Source: Kuschelorhynchus macadamiae
Lineage: Eukaryota; Arthropoda; Insecta; Coleoptera; Curculionidae
DNA length: 64,000 nt
Reading direction: 5' to 3'
NCBI GenBank assembly: GCA_030620095.1
Contig: JAUTXW010000143.1
Location: 1,451,001-1,515,000, forward strand
The position numbers and the translations under genes were made by a program. Shown piece after piece: positions 1 to 12,306 of the stretch. The notes under the pieces were generated by a model. That model saw nothing but the letters and a program-made list of their open reading frames with translations, made no database searches and was not told where the DNA came from. Numbering within the stretch: the first letter of the stretch is position 1; every line of letters starts with the position of its first letter.

Positions 1-3000
1 GGAGCATAATTGTCCCCGCGTCAAAATGTCACCGCGCCCATAAGGCCGCGTTTAAGCGGCTGGGTTGCAATGTCTGGAGCCGTTATAATTACTTGTCGAT
101 ATTATGTTAAAAAATGCCACTTTTTAGACTAGCGCTTTAGGGTATCCCATTGCGCAATTAGAATGAAAATAATTATCATCTTTTCGACACGGTTATATAA
201 AAACAGTATTTTTGTTCTTTTATTATGACACTGATTATACGTATCATGTTTGAATGTAGCTATGAGATTAAAAATATATTTATTTTAAGTGTACAAAATT
301 CTACCATTTCTTGATATTCTTTTATACACTTTGTGCATATTTATGTGAGTTTCTTTTTAGATCATGTTTAGCACCAGAAGATAACAGACATTTAAATGCT
401 GTTGAATCATCTGGTATACTATAATAATAGAAAAAGTTTAATTCGAAGCTCGAATTAATCAATATAAACTAGAACCTGAAAGAAAATACTATAGGGTTGA
501 AAATAGGTAAAGAAAAAATCAAATCGAAATAGTTACTTTTTTGCCAAAGTAAATCCTGCAGATGACTGGATAAATATGATAAAAATTCATAGTATGATGA
601 AAATGCAGCGATAAATAGAAATAAGAATTATATATGAGATAGAGAAAGGAAACTTGCGTATCGCAGTAGATATTTTCAACTAAAAAAATCACCGAATTTT
701 GCATAAGTTTCTGTAAAAAAGTCAACGTCAACTATTTTATCAGGATCATTACAAATTGATATTTAGAATAGTTTTTACGCTCAAAGTCATACAAATCTTG
801 CTGGTTTTGTACCCCGCGTTATCATTTGTCACTTTGCAAATGATATTTAAATACTTCTGGTTTAGCACACTTTATGAACTATATCTTAGTGGAACCAAAT
901 ATGATTAGATAGGAAATAATTCAGATATTCATTAAATAGGAAATATTTAAATTCCATCAAAACAATGAGGAGCCCTGTTAATGAAAACTAGACAGATCAT
1001 GTGTTCACACATTCTTGCTGTTCTATTGAAAAAAATCTTAACGGCACTGGCGTTGCTCTCTTAACAATGATGCATCTATAGAAATAGGTCTAATTTGGTA
1101 GACATTGATTGAACAACTACCGCAATTAACTTTTTTAGTACTTCGTCACGCGATTGCTTTTGCTCAGAAAACAGGTTTTTCATACATCAGTTTTTTTATG
1201 GGTTTATATTGTATTTGAAATATGATTACTTTAGTTACTGCGACTTAGAAAAATAATTATACCTATAGAGATAAAACCGTTAAAGTTCTAAAAAGGAGAA
1301 GGATATTAAATATATGACCGTTTCTTTTAGTGTTTTTTCACGACTAAAGAAACAAACTGACTATAGCATTTAAGAAAAAGGAAGACAATTCGTAGCACTG
1401 CATCGGCTGGAAAATAAAGTAATCGTAATTGTTTGTGTCTTTTGTTAATCTAATTGGGATAAAAGGAAACTCTATATTGACCATGAGAAGGGGTTATGCT
1501 ATAAAGTGATTAAGGATAGGAATCCCAAAAATATTGTAAAATGGCACCAAAAATATTACACAGTACTGTTTCGTTGTACTATTCCGCTAATTTATGAAGT
1601 ACTCACTGTAAACAACAAATCAGAAAAAAAAGTCGTAACTTTGTATTAAAACGTGATTCAGAGTTCACCACAAATAAAAATATAAAGTACAAAAAATAAT
1701 ATGACACAGCTCAGTTAAATTTTCCGCTTGAAAAAGGTTATAACTAGGTTAGCCAAATTAGCTATATTTAAAATGACAAATGCGAAATGAACATAACTCC
1801 CTGGCATCAGCTAGACTGATCAATTTGTATCACAGACATTACTACGATAATATTGAGTTTTGATGGGACAAAGTAAATTTAAACATTAAAGAACGATTGT
1901 TTAAGAGTTTATAAATAGTTTCTAATTTTTTTCTTCACATGTCGATCTTAGACATAATTTAGGCGCATAGTTCCGACTGTCTTCAATTTTTCGCAGGAAA
2001 ACCTTTTACTTTTACAGCTATGCGATTTTTCAACTAGCGGTATTAAACTCAATTTTTTGAGACAGAATCGCAGTCTCTATCATGAGCTAGAAATTTCGAC
2101 CCGACCAAAACCAACTTTCCTATTCAACAGAGCTTATTCATGAGTATCTTTAATTTAATTACTTTTGCCACCATGGCATCTAAATGAAAAAGAACGAATT
2201 ACGCCAATATTAATTAAAGTAAAGTTTTTCTATTATTTATTATGTAGATTAGGTTTTGGCTTGTCCTCAAGCCGTACGTAGTAATAAATTTAAAAATGAA
2301 GACAATGAGGTTTTAAAACACCCGTCATTCAGCAGTAGATTTAGTATTTCCTAAAGACAATTTTGTATTATGCTGGTTTGTAAAAGTCTTTATAAGTCAT
2401 TTTCAATATTTACTAGATATTTTTGGCGAAAAAATGTAATAATTTAGAAATAACCAATAAAACTTATTTTTAACATGGCTAAATTATTAGTTCTAATTAT
2501 TTATTTTTTTTACTTGCTAGGATATATATTATTAGATAATAAAAATATAATTAGAATTTTTAGATAACAATGACCGCTGTAGCTTTTCAAACACCTTATT
2601 TGTAGTTTTACGACAGAGTATCACAGAATGCTCCAAAAAGTTTTTCCTTTATGAGTAAAATCTGTATTTTTGGTTTTAGATAATTATTACAAAATAAGTA
2701 ACTAAAGAGAATGTTTAGTACTACCTCTCACCAAAAATAAAGAAACCTCAGATATGAATGATCTTTTGGTACAAACCATGTTGTGTATAGTGTTGGCTAA
2801 ACTGTCATGGCATCATGAAGAGTGACGAGGAATTACTGAAAATGAAATAAGCTTTACATCGAAAATATGAAAACAGAGCACTTAGCACACTCCAATAACG
2901 TGGAAGAAACAACAGTAGAATTTTTAACTGCTTTGGTACTTACTTATTATAAAGAACAATATCTGGTCGCCATATGTGATCTGAAGGTACGTGAAGCATG

Positions 3001-3846
3001 TGTACTCCGCCATATTCCTTTGGCTCCCATCTCAATTTGTAGTCATACCATGACTGAAAATACAAAGTAAAAAGTAGAAACAGTATATTTGTTAATCTGG
3101 ACATAAATAAATTACTGAGATATAATTAATTAATTAATTTAAGCAGTTTAGAACTTGTGATTTATTTAAATTCGATCTTTTTCATTGTGCTATCGTTTTA
3201 AAGAGAAAGGAAAAGACTTAGGGTTACTCAATAAATATGACATCGGCGAAATATGGACATACAAATGCAGCCATGTTTATCATATTCTTTGGATACAGTA
3301 AAAATGCAAGTATGATTTTTTCCTTTATCCATTTTAATATTTAACCTATTATATATGTTTTCCTCTCGTTTAAAAGAATCTAATGAGTTAAAAGTTTTGT
3401 CACCTGCCAGAAAATCATAATGCCATATTATATATTTACAAATAGTTTTGATTAAATTGGATTTGTAAAATGTTTTCGTAATTTTTGGTTAGTTGAATTA
3501 ATTTCTTTGCATCTTGATAAACAAATAAAACGCAGGACAAATTTAACGTTTACACCAAATATCACTATATACTCGAAAGCAGTTGGAAATAGTTACTATT
3601 CGAAACGTAATGAAACCAAAATAATAAAGACAGTACAAGTCCGACAGAAAGAGTTTACTCAACATTTCACATTGTCTACCACCTTCAAACAAACTATGTG
3701 GCCAAAAAGTATAAAAACACAAGTTTGTATATGTTTTTATATCTAATGCCCTAGAACTGTTCAAATCAAAGGTAAGCATGGATTTAAAACGTCTTTAACC
3801 CCAAAGATTAAAGGGTATTTATTCTTCTAGTGTAGATTGATATAGA
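1..3846. other. AT-rich DNA, no gene supported
   Basis: I see no gene here. The first ~90 bases are richer in G and C than the rest. Short open frames at 2867-3070 (+), 3507-3746 (+) and 3543-3779 (-) have no recognisable motif, and the last two overlap on opposite strands, as chance frames in AT-rich DNA do. Confidence 0.6.
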
Positions 3847-4023
<177 letters not shown>

Positions 4024-6491
4024 AATAAATCCAATTAAAACCAAAGCTTTGCTATATTTTCCTTAGCCATAAAGGAGGTAAACCAAAAGTACCTAAAATG
4101 AGAACTTAAAATGTATTTATGGAAATCAACTCATTTAATGTTACGAATGCTGTCTTTCTCACATTTGCCCCTGACACACTTTTAACAGATCTCGGCAATG
4201 GTCGGGGCCGTTCTAGTTACGTAGTATAGAGTTCATTGTAATTTAGTTTACCGATAGTAGGTATTATAGTGTTTGTGTTATTGTTCTCACTTTTTAAGAA
4301 GAAAAGGTAAAAATAGATAAATGATAACATGACTATATTATTGTTAAATGTTTAGATAACATACATGCACTAACTAAACAAAACAATCAGTATCAAAGCC
4401 GTTAATATGGTTTATTCCTACGCAATTTTACTTTTACAAACAGAAATTTCAATATTATTTGTGCCATACAGTAAAAAGAGATACCGTTATATAAAACATC
4501 GAACATTGTCGGATAAAAATGTACAGTGTAATCATATCCAAAGATTTTAGTATCCTAGTTAGGTATTTGATCTATATCCAAATTAAAATCATTAATTTAA
4601 GTACTTGTTTATTAAAATCAATAATGCAGTTTGCAGTTGCAATTTTTATAAACATAATTTACTATAAAACTTGCACAGATCATATTATTGTAATACTTTA
4701 TTAAATTATTCACCGTTCTATAACTTTTAACTGTGAAGGTCTGTTTCTCATTTTTGCCATGTTGTCTCTTTTGTCTTTTGTCAAATAAGAACTAAGATAT
4801 GTCAAAATTTTTGAAAAAGTCTAAATCGTTTTCTTTCAAAGAGGAACATAACAAACCAAATATTATTGTTCTCATAAAAAAATAAGCAGCCACAAAACGA
4901 AATTTCCTTTATTTTGTACCTTGTTTATTTGTAATAATACATACCGAAATAAAGCAGCATTTTTCTATTCCCAAAAAAATCAAATGTACTGAAGTTAAAT
5001 GGAGTGCCTAATATCTTGAATGAAATATCTATTATCCTTTAAAGCTTCAGTCAGCTTACATTTATATTTCCGACACATGTGAATATTCATTATACCTCAA
5101 GTTAATGGATGACTCTTTTTCGGCTTGATAATGACGAAATTTAAAATTTAAATATGTTTGACCCTTGCTAACATAAATTGTCCTAAATCCGAGAATTTTA
5201 TATTAATATTTTTTTATTAAAAATAGTTAAAAGTTACAATATCAACTTTTCTTAAAGAGTAATGATTTTTAATTAGAAAAACCAAAGATACGGAATCCGC
5301 CCAACAGTTTAATGGATAACCAGAAGTTAGTTTCAGTAAAGAATATTAAATTACATTTAAAAATTATTTACTAAAAACTTTACATCTACCCTGAAGAATG
5401 ATATTTAGCGTATATCTCATATTATTATTTTTTTTAACTATAAGGGTAAAAATAATTAATTTTAAATTTTTTCGAAACTAAATTAGTGAACGTATGAACG
5501 CTGAGTAACATTCTAACATAATGATTGTAGAATTCAAACTGAAAATCTAAGCCCTTCCAAAATAATTAATTTATTTTAAACATTTCTATTATTTTATGGA
5601 CCTGAATTAGAAAACCTCATTGTTTCCTAGAGAGGCATCACTCTTACTGTTTCTTATAATTATAATATTGACAGCTAAATAGAATTTCTTATGATTACAT
5701 AAAATCTGTTTTATATTTTGTATATAATTGTTTTTTTTCTCGACTTTTTTCAAAACACAAATATTTTATTATTACATTTTTGGGATTTCATTATTAGGTG
5801 GGGGTCTTCAGTCAATCTAAAGGCTGACAAAACGGTTTTAGCCTCATTTTTAAATGACTTAAAATATTGATTTTGGGTTTTCGATAATAGATAGAACCTT
5901 TGATGTGTCCTATATAAATATTTCCCAGTTTTTATCAAAGTTAATTTTTAGCTCGACAATTAAAAGGTATTTTAAAAGCTATCTATTTAGAATATTGCGT
6001 ACTACACAGTAATTTGGATAAACATGTTTCTAGATTAACACCTGGCAGCTGTCAAACTATCAAAAATGGCAATAGGATATGGGACCGAAGCCGAATCCGA
6101 ATTGATTGGGCGTCTTTTTTGGGTATAGGTTTATTTGCAAAATCAAACAATGGGATTAACTAATTTTTTTTTTGGTATATAAGGCTTTCCTTTACTACCT
6201 ACAATTAATTTAAAAAACATTTAGTGGTCTAATTATAAAAAGACATTTACAATTTTTCTAAAACTAATTTAAAACTTTATATTATTGACAAATAATTATT
6301 ACAAAATTAATAAAATAAGGTTACATACCTCGAAAAATGCATGTTGATTATTTATTTATATTTGAATGATAGGTAGCAAGTTAGTGGTTTGCCGGGCAAC
6401 TCATGGCACAGTTTTAGGTAAAAAGGTGTTCTTATCGTAGTACGTTTTTTTGAGGAATTTAAAGGTAATTTTTTGCTATTTTTAAATTTAA

Positions 6492-6494
<3 letters not shown>
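4024..6494. other. AT-rich DNA, no gene supported
   Basis: I see no gene, transposon end or RNA gene. Open frames of 61-62 codons (4519-4704 +, 5750-5938 -) carry no recognisable motif. Confidence 0.6.

Positions 6495-6535
<41 letters not shown>
6495..6535. repeat. (TA)n microsatellite
   Basis: About 41 bp of uninterrupted TA dinucleotide repeat. Confidence 0.95.
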
Positions 6536-6537
<2 letters not shown>

Positions 6538-7831
6538 TGTTTATCTTTTCACAGATACAATTTTAGAGACCCTTCCATTATCGGCACATAGCAATTAAAC
6601 TAGGAAATCTTGTAGATATAAAGTATTATTCTAATTCTTAGGTTTAGAACAGTGTTGTCGATTTTTAATTGAGGAAATTTGCCTTATGACCTTTACGTTA
6701 TTGATTCAGCTTGTGAAATATTAGATAAACTATTAAATATATTAATAATAATAGATAATAAATGACTGATAAATATAATATTAGTAATCCGGTAGTAAAT
6801 AGATTTTGGCGAGCTCATACAATTATACAGATGGTTTCGGATTGTACAGTTTTTAGTTTTAGAGCAACATTGTATAGTAAAAATGTTATATAAATATTTC
6901 AATGTATGATTTTATTCGAAACTTTTTGTGTATCAAAAAAGTATTCCAAAAATTTGATTTGTTTATATACATTTCTCAAAAAAGTAAATATCAATAAATT
7001 AAATATGCATAATACTTTTGTTCATTTAGTAAATGAAAACTACCCGGTGTTTAGTTCTGGTTTTAACAATTTAAGACAAAACCATAAACCACCAAAGAAC
7101 TTTAGAATACATACAAGTATATACATTTCTGCAAATTTTTACTTATATTTCCTTGTGTTTTATACTTTCAAAGAGAGGAAAGGGGCGAAACTCCGAGGAG
7201 TGTGCCATCTCAAAAATAATTTAAAGATTTAGGTAGTTTTGCTTATTACATCAGTAAAAAATCTTATACACTATAATCTAAAATGTATTTTTATGACAAA
7301 ATTCGCGCCAAAATTGTGAAATGACAGACAGCTAAAAATAAAAAATACGTTCAGGCGTTGTTTATCATAAGCTTTAAATCAACCCTCGGTCCCTTACAAT
7401 TAAAAATATTAAACAAGAAAGAGGTTCAGTCATACCTGGTTTGAATAGTTTTTAGCAGCCCTACATTTAATCATGATCATGATTATTGGTTAAATTCGAG
7501 TTTTTAAATGAACACTCTGTATGTTTAACTATTATAATTGTACTGCTTATCTAATATAGTATCGAAAAACCCAAAGAAATTATCTGTCCTTCGAGATCTG
7601 GAATTATATATAATAATAAATACAATTTTTATGCGTTCAGACTACGAAAATTTTACGCCGCCTATGTTCCGTGTTTTGCAAACAGTATTATGTTATGTAT
7701 CTTCCTGTGTACTTATGGTCACAGTACAAAAGCTATGGAAGGTTAAATTGCAAAAATATATTACAATCTATGGTTCAGAGCATTAAAATTTTTCGCCGTC
7801 TATGTTCCATATTTCGTTAACCAGTACCAGG
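6536..7831. other. AT-rich DNA, no gene supported
   Basis: The longest open frame is 6906-7232 (+, 108 codons). Its lysine/asparagine/phenylalanine-rich product has no motif I recognise, and a frame of this length is roughly what chance gives in this composition. Confidence 0.5.
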
Positions 7832-8054
7832 GTCATTTTTCACAAAAGCGCTAGAATACGTGAAGTGGTTTAAATGGTTGTTCGTCTATTTGTAATATTT
7901 ACAATTCCATTCCTGCAACCCCTTAATTTGTAAGTACTTCAACTTTTTCTTAAATGGCCACCTAGGTCATGTGAGGGTTCTATGAGAAGGTCTCTTAAAA
8001 CTGAATGCAATACTAGAAACAAATTAGGGGTCTGCTCATTTCTTTACAGTAAAA
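7832..8054 (+). repeat. Left terminal inverted repeat of the mariner-type element
   Basis: Pairs with 9475-9673. Shared landmarks include GAAGTGGTTTAAATGGTTGT near the outer end and TTAGGGGTCT near the inner end. Confidence 0.88.
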
Positions 8055-8439
8055 CGAGTTCACATACATTTTTAATTAAAATTAACTATTAAAGCTGATC
8101 CTTATGGTATAATGCAGAACGACCTTGGTTACCATTAATTATTAGACCCCATCAACCTATCCATTTCATTGAAATATCTTGAGGATTGATTAAACGATAG
8201 TTGTATTTATTACGGCCCTATACGTTAAGAAGGAACTTCCCAATATCACAAATTTTTACATTGCAAAATGTAGGTAAAAAGGTACCCAAATTCTTGAAAT
8301 TCTAGGACAGTTTTATCCCACATTTGGTTGTATATTTGGTAGATACCTATATACAAAATAATAAATTCAGTTAATCTTTCAGTTTGTTAATTGGAAGTAT
8401 TAGTATTTTGGAACATTAACATTTTTGAATTATGGTACT

Positions 8440-9355
8440 CTCAGAAAGGCAGCTTATTAAAAATTAGATATTGTTGGGTTATGGAGACAAAGTACGGAGC
8501 CAGGAGTAAGTTTTTGTGATATTCAATGAAAAGTATCTCGATAATATAATTACGCGGTCAAGTTTGAGTAAGATATTTCACTAATTTGAAGAGCATGGGA
8601 CAATTAGAGATTTACCTAAAACGGGACAATCACCCGCTTTACAGTCTTTAACTAATACCTTAACGCTAAATAACGATGGCAATAGAACTTCTATACAGTG
8701 ATTATCAAGGAGTCAGAAGTATCACCCGTATAAAGTGCAGGAACTTCTTGAAGATGACTACAATAGCAGATTACAATTCTGTGAGGATATGATGAAAGTA
8801 ACATATTTTTTAAAAATATTATTTTTTATGATCAAGCAACATTTTATTTAAATGGAATGATCAATAGACATAATTATCGATTCTGGTCTGATCAAAATCC
8901 ACAGTAGATAAATGAGGGACATACCCAAGATACTCAAAAAGTCAATGTGAGGACTGGCATAATAATAATTTTAGGTCAAGGAAAATCTTACTGCTGAGCG
9001 TTACTTAGTTTTCCTTACCTTTAACGCATTAGCAGTAATGTTTCCGAACAAGGGTAATCCACATATTTCCCATAAAAGAATATTGTTTCAACAAGATGGT
9101 GCACCTTTTGGTATAAATGTTCGAAGGTACCTGGACGAAATTTTTCTAAAGCGGTGGATAGGTCGACGGGGTCCCATTGAATGGGCACCAAGATCTCCGG
9201 ACCTTACACATTTGGATTTCATTTTATAGAGGTATTTGAAGGAGAAAATGTTTAAAAATGGACCAAACAGCGTTGAGGAACTACAAGATAGAATAAAGGA
9301 TGGAGGTTACTAATTTACCAGCCGAAAGTATTCGAAGTGCGGTTGATAGTTTTTA
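8440..9355 (+). pseudogene. Mariner-type (DUF4817/DDE_3) transposase relic
   Basis: Conceptual translation across several frames gives, in order: an HTH part ending in a DLPKTGQSPALQ-like stretch (~8600), a linker with YHPYKVQELLEDDY (from 8720), a first DDE segment reading RFWSDQNPQ (~8880), and the most intact block at 9038-9229 with FQQDGAP, RRYLDEIF and RWIGRRGPIEW followed by RSPDLTHLDF. These are signature blocks of insect mariner transposases, which cut and paste DNA in the nucleus. Several stops and frameshifts interrupt it, including one after LDFI where the family normally continues into a leucine-tryptophan-glycine motif. It cannot make an active enzyme. Coordinates are approximate because the frame changes. 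Confidence 0.88.
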
Positions 9356-9474
9356 ACACAGACTCGGTGCATGTCAAGTAGAGGGTGGAGATCACTCTCA
9401 GCATTTGTTACATTACCCAAATCATGTGAGTGTTAGGTGCGAGTATTAATTTTAATCGAAAAACTTGTGGTCTC

Positions 9475-9673
9475 CTTTTACTGTAACGAAATGAGTAGAC
9501 CCCTAATGTGTTGCTAGTACCGGATTCAGTTTTAGAAGGTCTTCTCATAGAGCCCCTACATGACCTAGGTTACTACAAATTAAGGGATTACAGGGAGGGG
9601 CTGAAAATATTATAAAAAGACCAACAACCATTTAAACCACTTCAAGTGTTCCAGCGTTTTTGTGAAAAATGAC
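9475..9673 (-). repeat. Right terminal inverted repeat of the mariner-type element
   Basis: Reverse complement of 7832-8054. It is about 25 bp shorter because of small deletions. Confidence 0.88.
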
Positions 9674-10120
9674 TCATACAGAAGATGTGTGATTTTGTGC
9701 GTTTCTTTTGAACAACCCTGTATAAATAACCCCGCTGAGGTTATTCCTGAGTCACAACACTCAGTGCATTTGCTATTGCCGTTATGTATCTTTCGGTGTA
9801 CTTAATCTAAGTATACAACCATGAAAACGATGACTAAGAACCCGTTCCTCAAGAAACCATAGTAACAAGTAAGCTCGATCTAGGTCAGATAATATATTTA
9901 TCATTTTTTTACTGACAATAAAAATCCTTTAATCTACTATTAAAAACATTTTCGGATGTTTTCAAGCATATTTTCTTTTCGTTAGCAAACAATATAAATA
10001 GCCAGGCATTCAAAAATGTGTGTTTACATCTGAGTTACCTCGGCACAAATGCGCGAATGCAGATTTTTAATTAAAACTGAGAAAATAAAAGTAAGGAAGA
10101 ATGCACAATAATATAATTAA
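9674..10120. other. No gene supported
   Basis: Short AT-rich spacer. ACCCTGTA near 9714-9721 resembles a mariner terminus. Nothing else is recognised. Confidence 0.5.
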
Positions 10121-10300
10121 ATTTCGCATCTCAAGTGCAGTAAAGCTTCGCGTTTATGAGGCGGCCAGAAAATCAAAAGAAAAAGGCGTGTTACAACTAA
10201 ACAATGTGTGCAGAATTACTTTCAGTTTCAAGACAAGCCGTGTTCAGACTATCTATATGGTGTTATCTATGTATATGAAAGTTAAAATTAGGTAAAATAA
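10101..10300 (+). pseudogene. Helix-turn-helix fragment of a DDE transposase
   Basis: The frame at 10101-10295 contains SSAVKLRVYEAARKSKEKG followed by LQLNNV. After a one-base frame change the next frame reads AELLSVSRQAVFRL (about 10209-10250). Together these resemble the N-terminal HTH region of insect Tc1/mariner-like DDE endonucleases (a VKLRVYxAxRKxKxEG helix, then a V-S-R-x-x-V-F-R recognition helix). No DDE catalytic part follows, so this is a short isolated fragment. The family call rests on one helix pair and is moderate. Confidence 0.5.
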
Positions 10301-11022
10301 GACTTAGTTTTAAACACATTTTTAATTAAAGATATTTTAACAGGGCTCCCAATTTTTTGTCTATTTAGGAAGGGCAAGAGGTAATTTTTTATTGTAAGTG
10401 GACTGTATCCAAAATTGTAATAATTTGATGGAAACAAAAATTATACTTGTCCATAGGAAATTCCATATTTACAAGGAAAATTAAACAAAAATTTAACAAG
10501 TACGTGTTGTCAAAATAAAAGTTTGAAACAAAAATTTTAAATATTTTCAGAATACGATATTTTAAAAATATTTTAATTAACTATTAATGAAAATTATTTA
10601 TTCGGCAAACTTATACTGTATATTTACAAAATACATTAAGAACATATTTTTCTCTCGAAACACAAATTAGACAGCAAAAGCTGATTGATTCTAAAAATCA
10701 TATTGCATTAGTTATATATAAGATATATGAGTTATATAATAGAATAAAATTTAGTAGAATTGTTTGGTGTGTTTCAAAAATATGTTTTTAATAGTTATCA
10801 CGATTTTTTAAATTTGATATTTATTTTTTTGCTTTTTGAACACACATACTTTTTGTCCAGACTTACCAATGTAATAGGTTTTGTATACTGATTTTTTGTG
10901 TCCAGTATCGCGTTTTTTGGACGCACATGCAAGGTTTTGGCGAACCTATAAAACCACGTACACCCCAACTCGATTTTTAATACAAATTGATCTCCGCGAA
11001 CAGATCAAGACTATCTTGATGC
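10301..11022. other. AT-rich spacer containing one copy of a dispersed repeat
   Basis: No gene seen. The stretch 10917-11012 is one copy of a ~100 bp repeat whose other copy lies inverted at 13698-13797. Confidence 0.55.
10917..11012 (+). repeat. Dispersed ~100 bp repeat, copy 1
   Basis: Shares GGTTTTGGCGAA, AACTCGATTTT and ATCAAGACTA blocks in the same order with the reverse complement of 13698-13797. Divergence and a short indel between the blocks show that the copies are old. Confidence 0.6.
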
Positions 11023-11628
11023 GAACAATTTGTTTACTTGAAATGTTTGGGTCAAGTGGGTTTGGCTGCTTCTAACATTTCTTGTATGCTAACTTTTAAG
11101 AAAGACATTTTGACAATATAAATGTGACAGAGAGACATTTTGCCTTTTTGTTTTTTCATGGTATGATTTTCAGAGAGTTTTTCCAATTTTATCATTTATG
11201 AATATCCTATTATACAAAACTAGTAAAAATTGTAAATCGATTATTTATTAATTTATTATTATTTCTTAAACAAATAAATAATCGATTACAGAATCAAATT
11301 TTCTCCAAAACAATTAATAAAATTTATAATTAAATTCCAAAACCAAATACTAGTTTTTTCTACGACTATTAAATAATTTCTTTTGTTATGGACTACCAGT
11401 GACGGGGGTAATAGACATCATACCATGAAAAAACAAAAAGGCATAATTGGCATGTCAGACGATGCCATAATTTTATTTGCTGTTACATTTATATTGCAAA
11501 TAAATTATTTTCACTAAATGTCTTTCTTAAAAGTTAGCTAATACACCTCCAAATGTTACTGAAGCAGCCAAACCCACTTCGGACGAATTATTACCAAACA
11601 TTTCAAGGAAAGAGTAAACAAATTGTTC
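11023..11628. mobile_element. Fold-back (long inverted repeat) element
   Basis: The left arm 11023-11167 starts GAACAATTTGTTTACT and ends at TTTTTTCATGGTATGAT. The right arm 11417-11628 is its reverse complement with extra insertions. Shared landmarks include GTGGGTTTGGCTGCTTC and GCTAACTTTTAAGAAAGACA. The ~250 bp middle contains a smaller inverted repeat (AATCGATTATTTATT near 11236 and its complement ending near 11288), so the unit is nested. No coding sequence is visible, so it is a non-autonomous fold-back element or MITE of unknown family. The right end touches a hAT-like terminus at 11628. Confidence 0.75.
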
Positions 11629-11760
11629 AGTGGCGCAGCCAGGTGGGGGGCGCAAGGCCCGGTCCCCCCTAAGCCATATTGAAAACAACGGCTTGATAGT
11701 ATTTAAAAAAAAATCGGCAGTTGGTAGTTAAAAGACTGCGATTGTACTGTTACACCATAA
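11628..11760 (+). mobile_element. hAT-like transposon terminus and dispersed repeat piece
   Basis: Begins CAGTGGCGCAGCCAGG, which matches terminal sequences common in hAT-superfamily elements (established knowledge). It continues into a G/C-rich stretch, then a block (about 11682-11744) also found at 24876-24941. I cannot find the matching right end, so this is probably a truncated fragment. Confidence 0.5.
11682..11744 (+). repeat. Dispersed repeat, copy 1 (pair with 24876-24941)
   Basis: Shares AAACAACGGCTT, ATAGTATTTAAAAAAA, CAGTTGGTA and TTAAAAGA blocks in the same order with the copy at 24.9 kb. Confidence 0.7.
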
Positions 11761-12050
11761 ACTCTAATTAGAAAACATCGATGTTTTTGTAACGTCGATA
11801 TCTTGCCCCCAACCCTAGGTCAACCATCCTGGTTAAGTGTTTCACTCGCATTACACCAGTTCGCCACGCAATTTTTTTAATCTTAAGCATTGGCATGAGT
11901 TGCCGAGTCTTAGTTGAAATGTTTTTTTTTATTGTTGGCACAAGGTTGGCGGTTAGATTAGCCTTGGTTAGGTTATTTTTTGGGATGATGTAAAAATGGG
12001 TATCTATATAAAAAAGTGTATCTATATTAAAACAAGAATTGTCAAACGTA
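11761..12050. other. Spacer, no gene
   Basis: No coding sequence. Around 11883-11913 there is similarity to the reverse complement of about 12300-12333 (shared CTTAA and TTGCCGAGTC blocks), so the MITE at 12059 may sit inside an older inverted-repeat unit. Confidence 0.4.
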
Positions 12051-12058
12051 AGACTCGA

Positions 12059-12298
12059 CAGTGGCGTATGTATATAGACATTGCTTCTGGGGGGAGCGGT
12101 TAAACGATGAAAATAAATGAATAAAGGAAAACTTCTCAGTTATTGTTTTTTACCTAATTGTGCGTAAATAATTACAACAACCTTAAAAAAAAGGTTATTA
12201 CTTTATTTTAACTATTTCTATACCATTTTATCTTAAATAAAAGAGGCTTTGGGGGTTTTTAATCCCCCAATCCCCCCCCTCGTTTATATTCGCCACTG
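12059..12298. mobile_element. hAT-type MITE, 240 bp
   Basis: Terminal inverted repeats CAGTGGCG (12059-12066) and CGCCACTG (12291-12298). It is flanked by an 8 bp direct duplication, AGACTCGA (12051-12058) and AGACTCGG (12299-12306), 7 of 8 bases identical. Eight-base target duplications and CAGTGGCG termini are hallmarks of hAT elements. The interior has no coding potential, including a run of G/C near each end. Confidence 0.88.
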
Positions 12299-12306
12299 AG
12301 ACTCGG

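Larger units (their letters stand above)
7832..9673 (+). mobile_element. Decayed mariner-type transposon with ~200 bp terminal inverted repeats
   Basis: The ends are long inverted repeats (7832-8054 and 9475-9673) starting GTCATTTTTCACAAAA on each side and matching at roughly 80% by eye with small indels. Between them lies a plus-strand transposase relic of the insect DUF4817/DDE_3 mariner type. Total length is about 1.84 kb. A TA lies a few bases outside each repeat, but I cannot fix the exact boundary or the target duplication. An ACCCTGTA at about 9714-9721 may mean that the right end extends a little further. Confidence 0.85.

Noticed and set aside
6906..7232. 108-codon open frame as a possible gene
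   Set aside because: Length is near chance for this base composition, there is no motif, and there is no splice or polyadenylation support.
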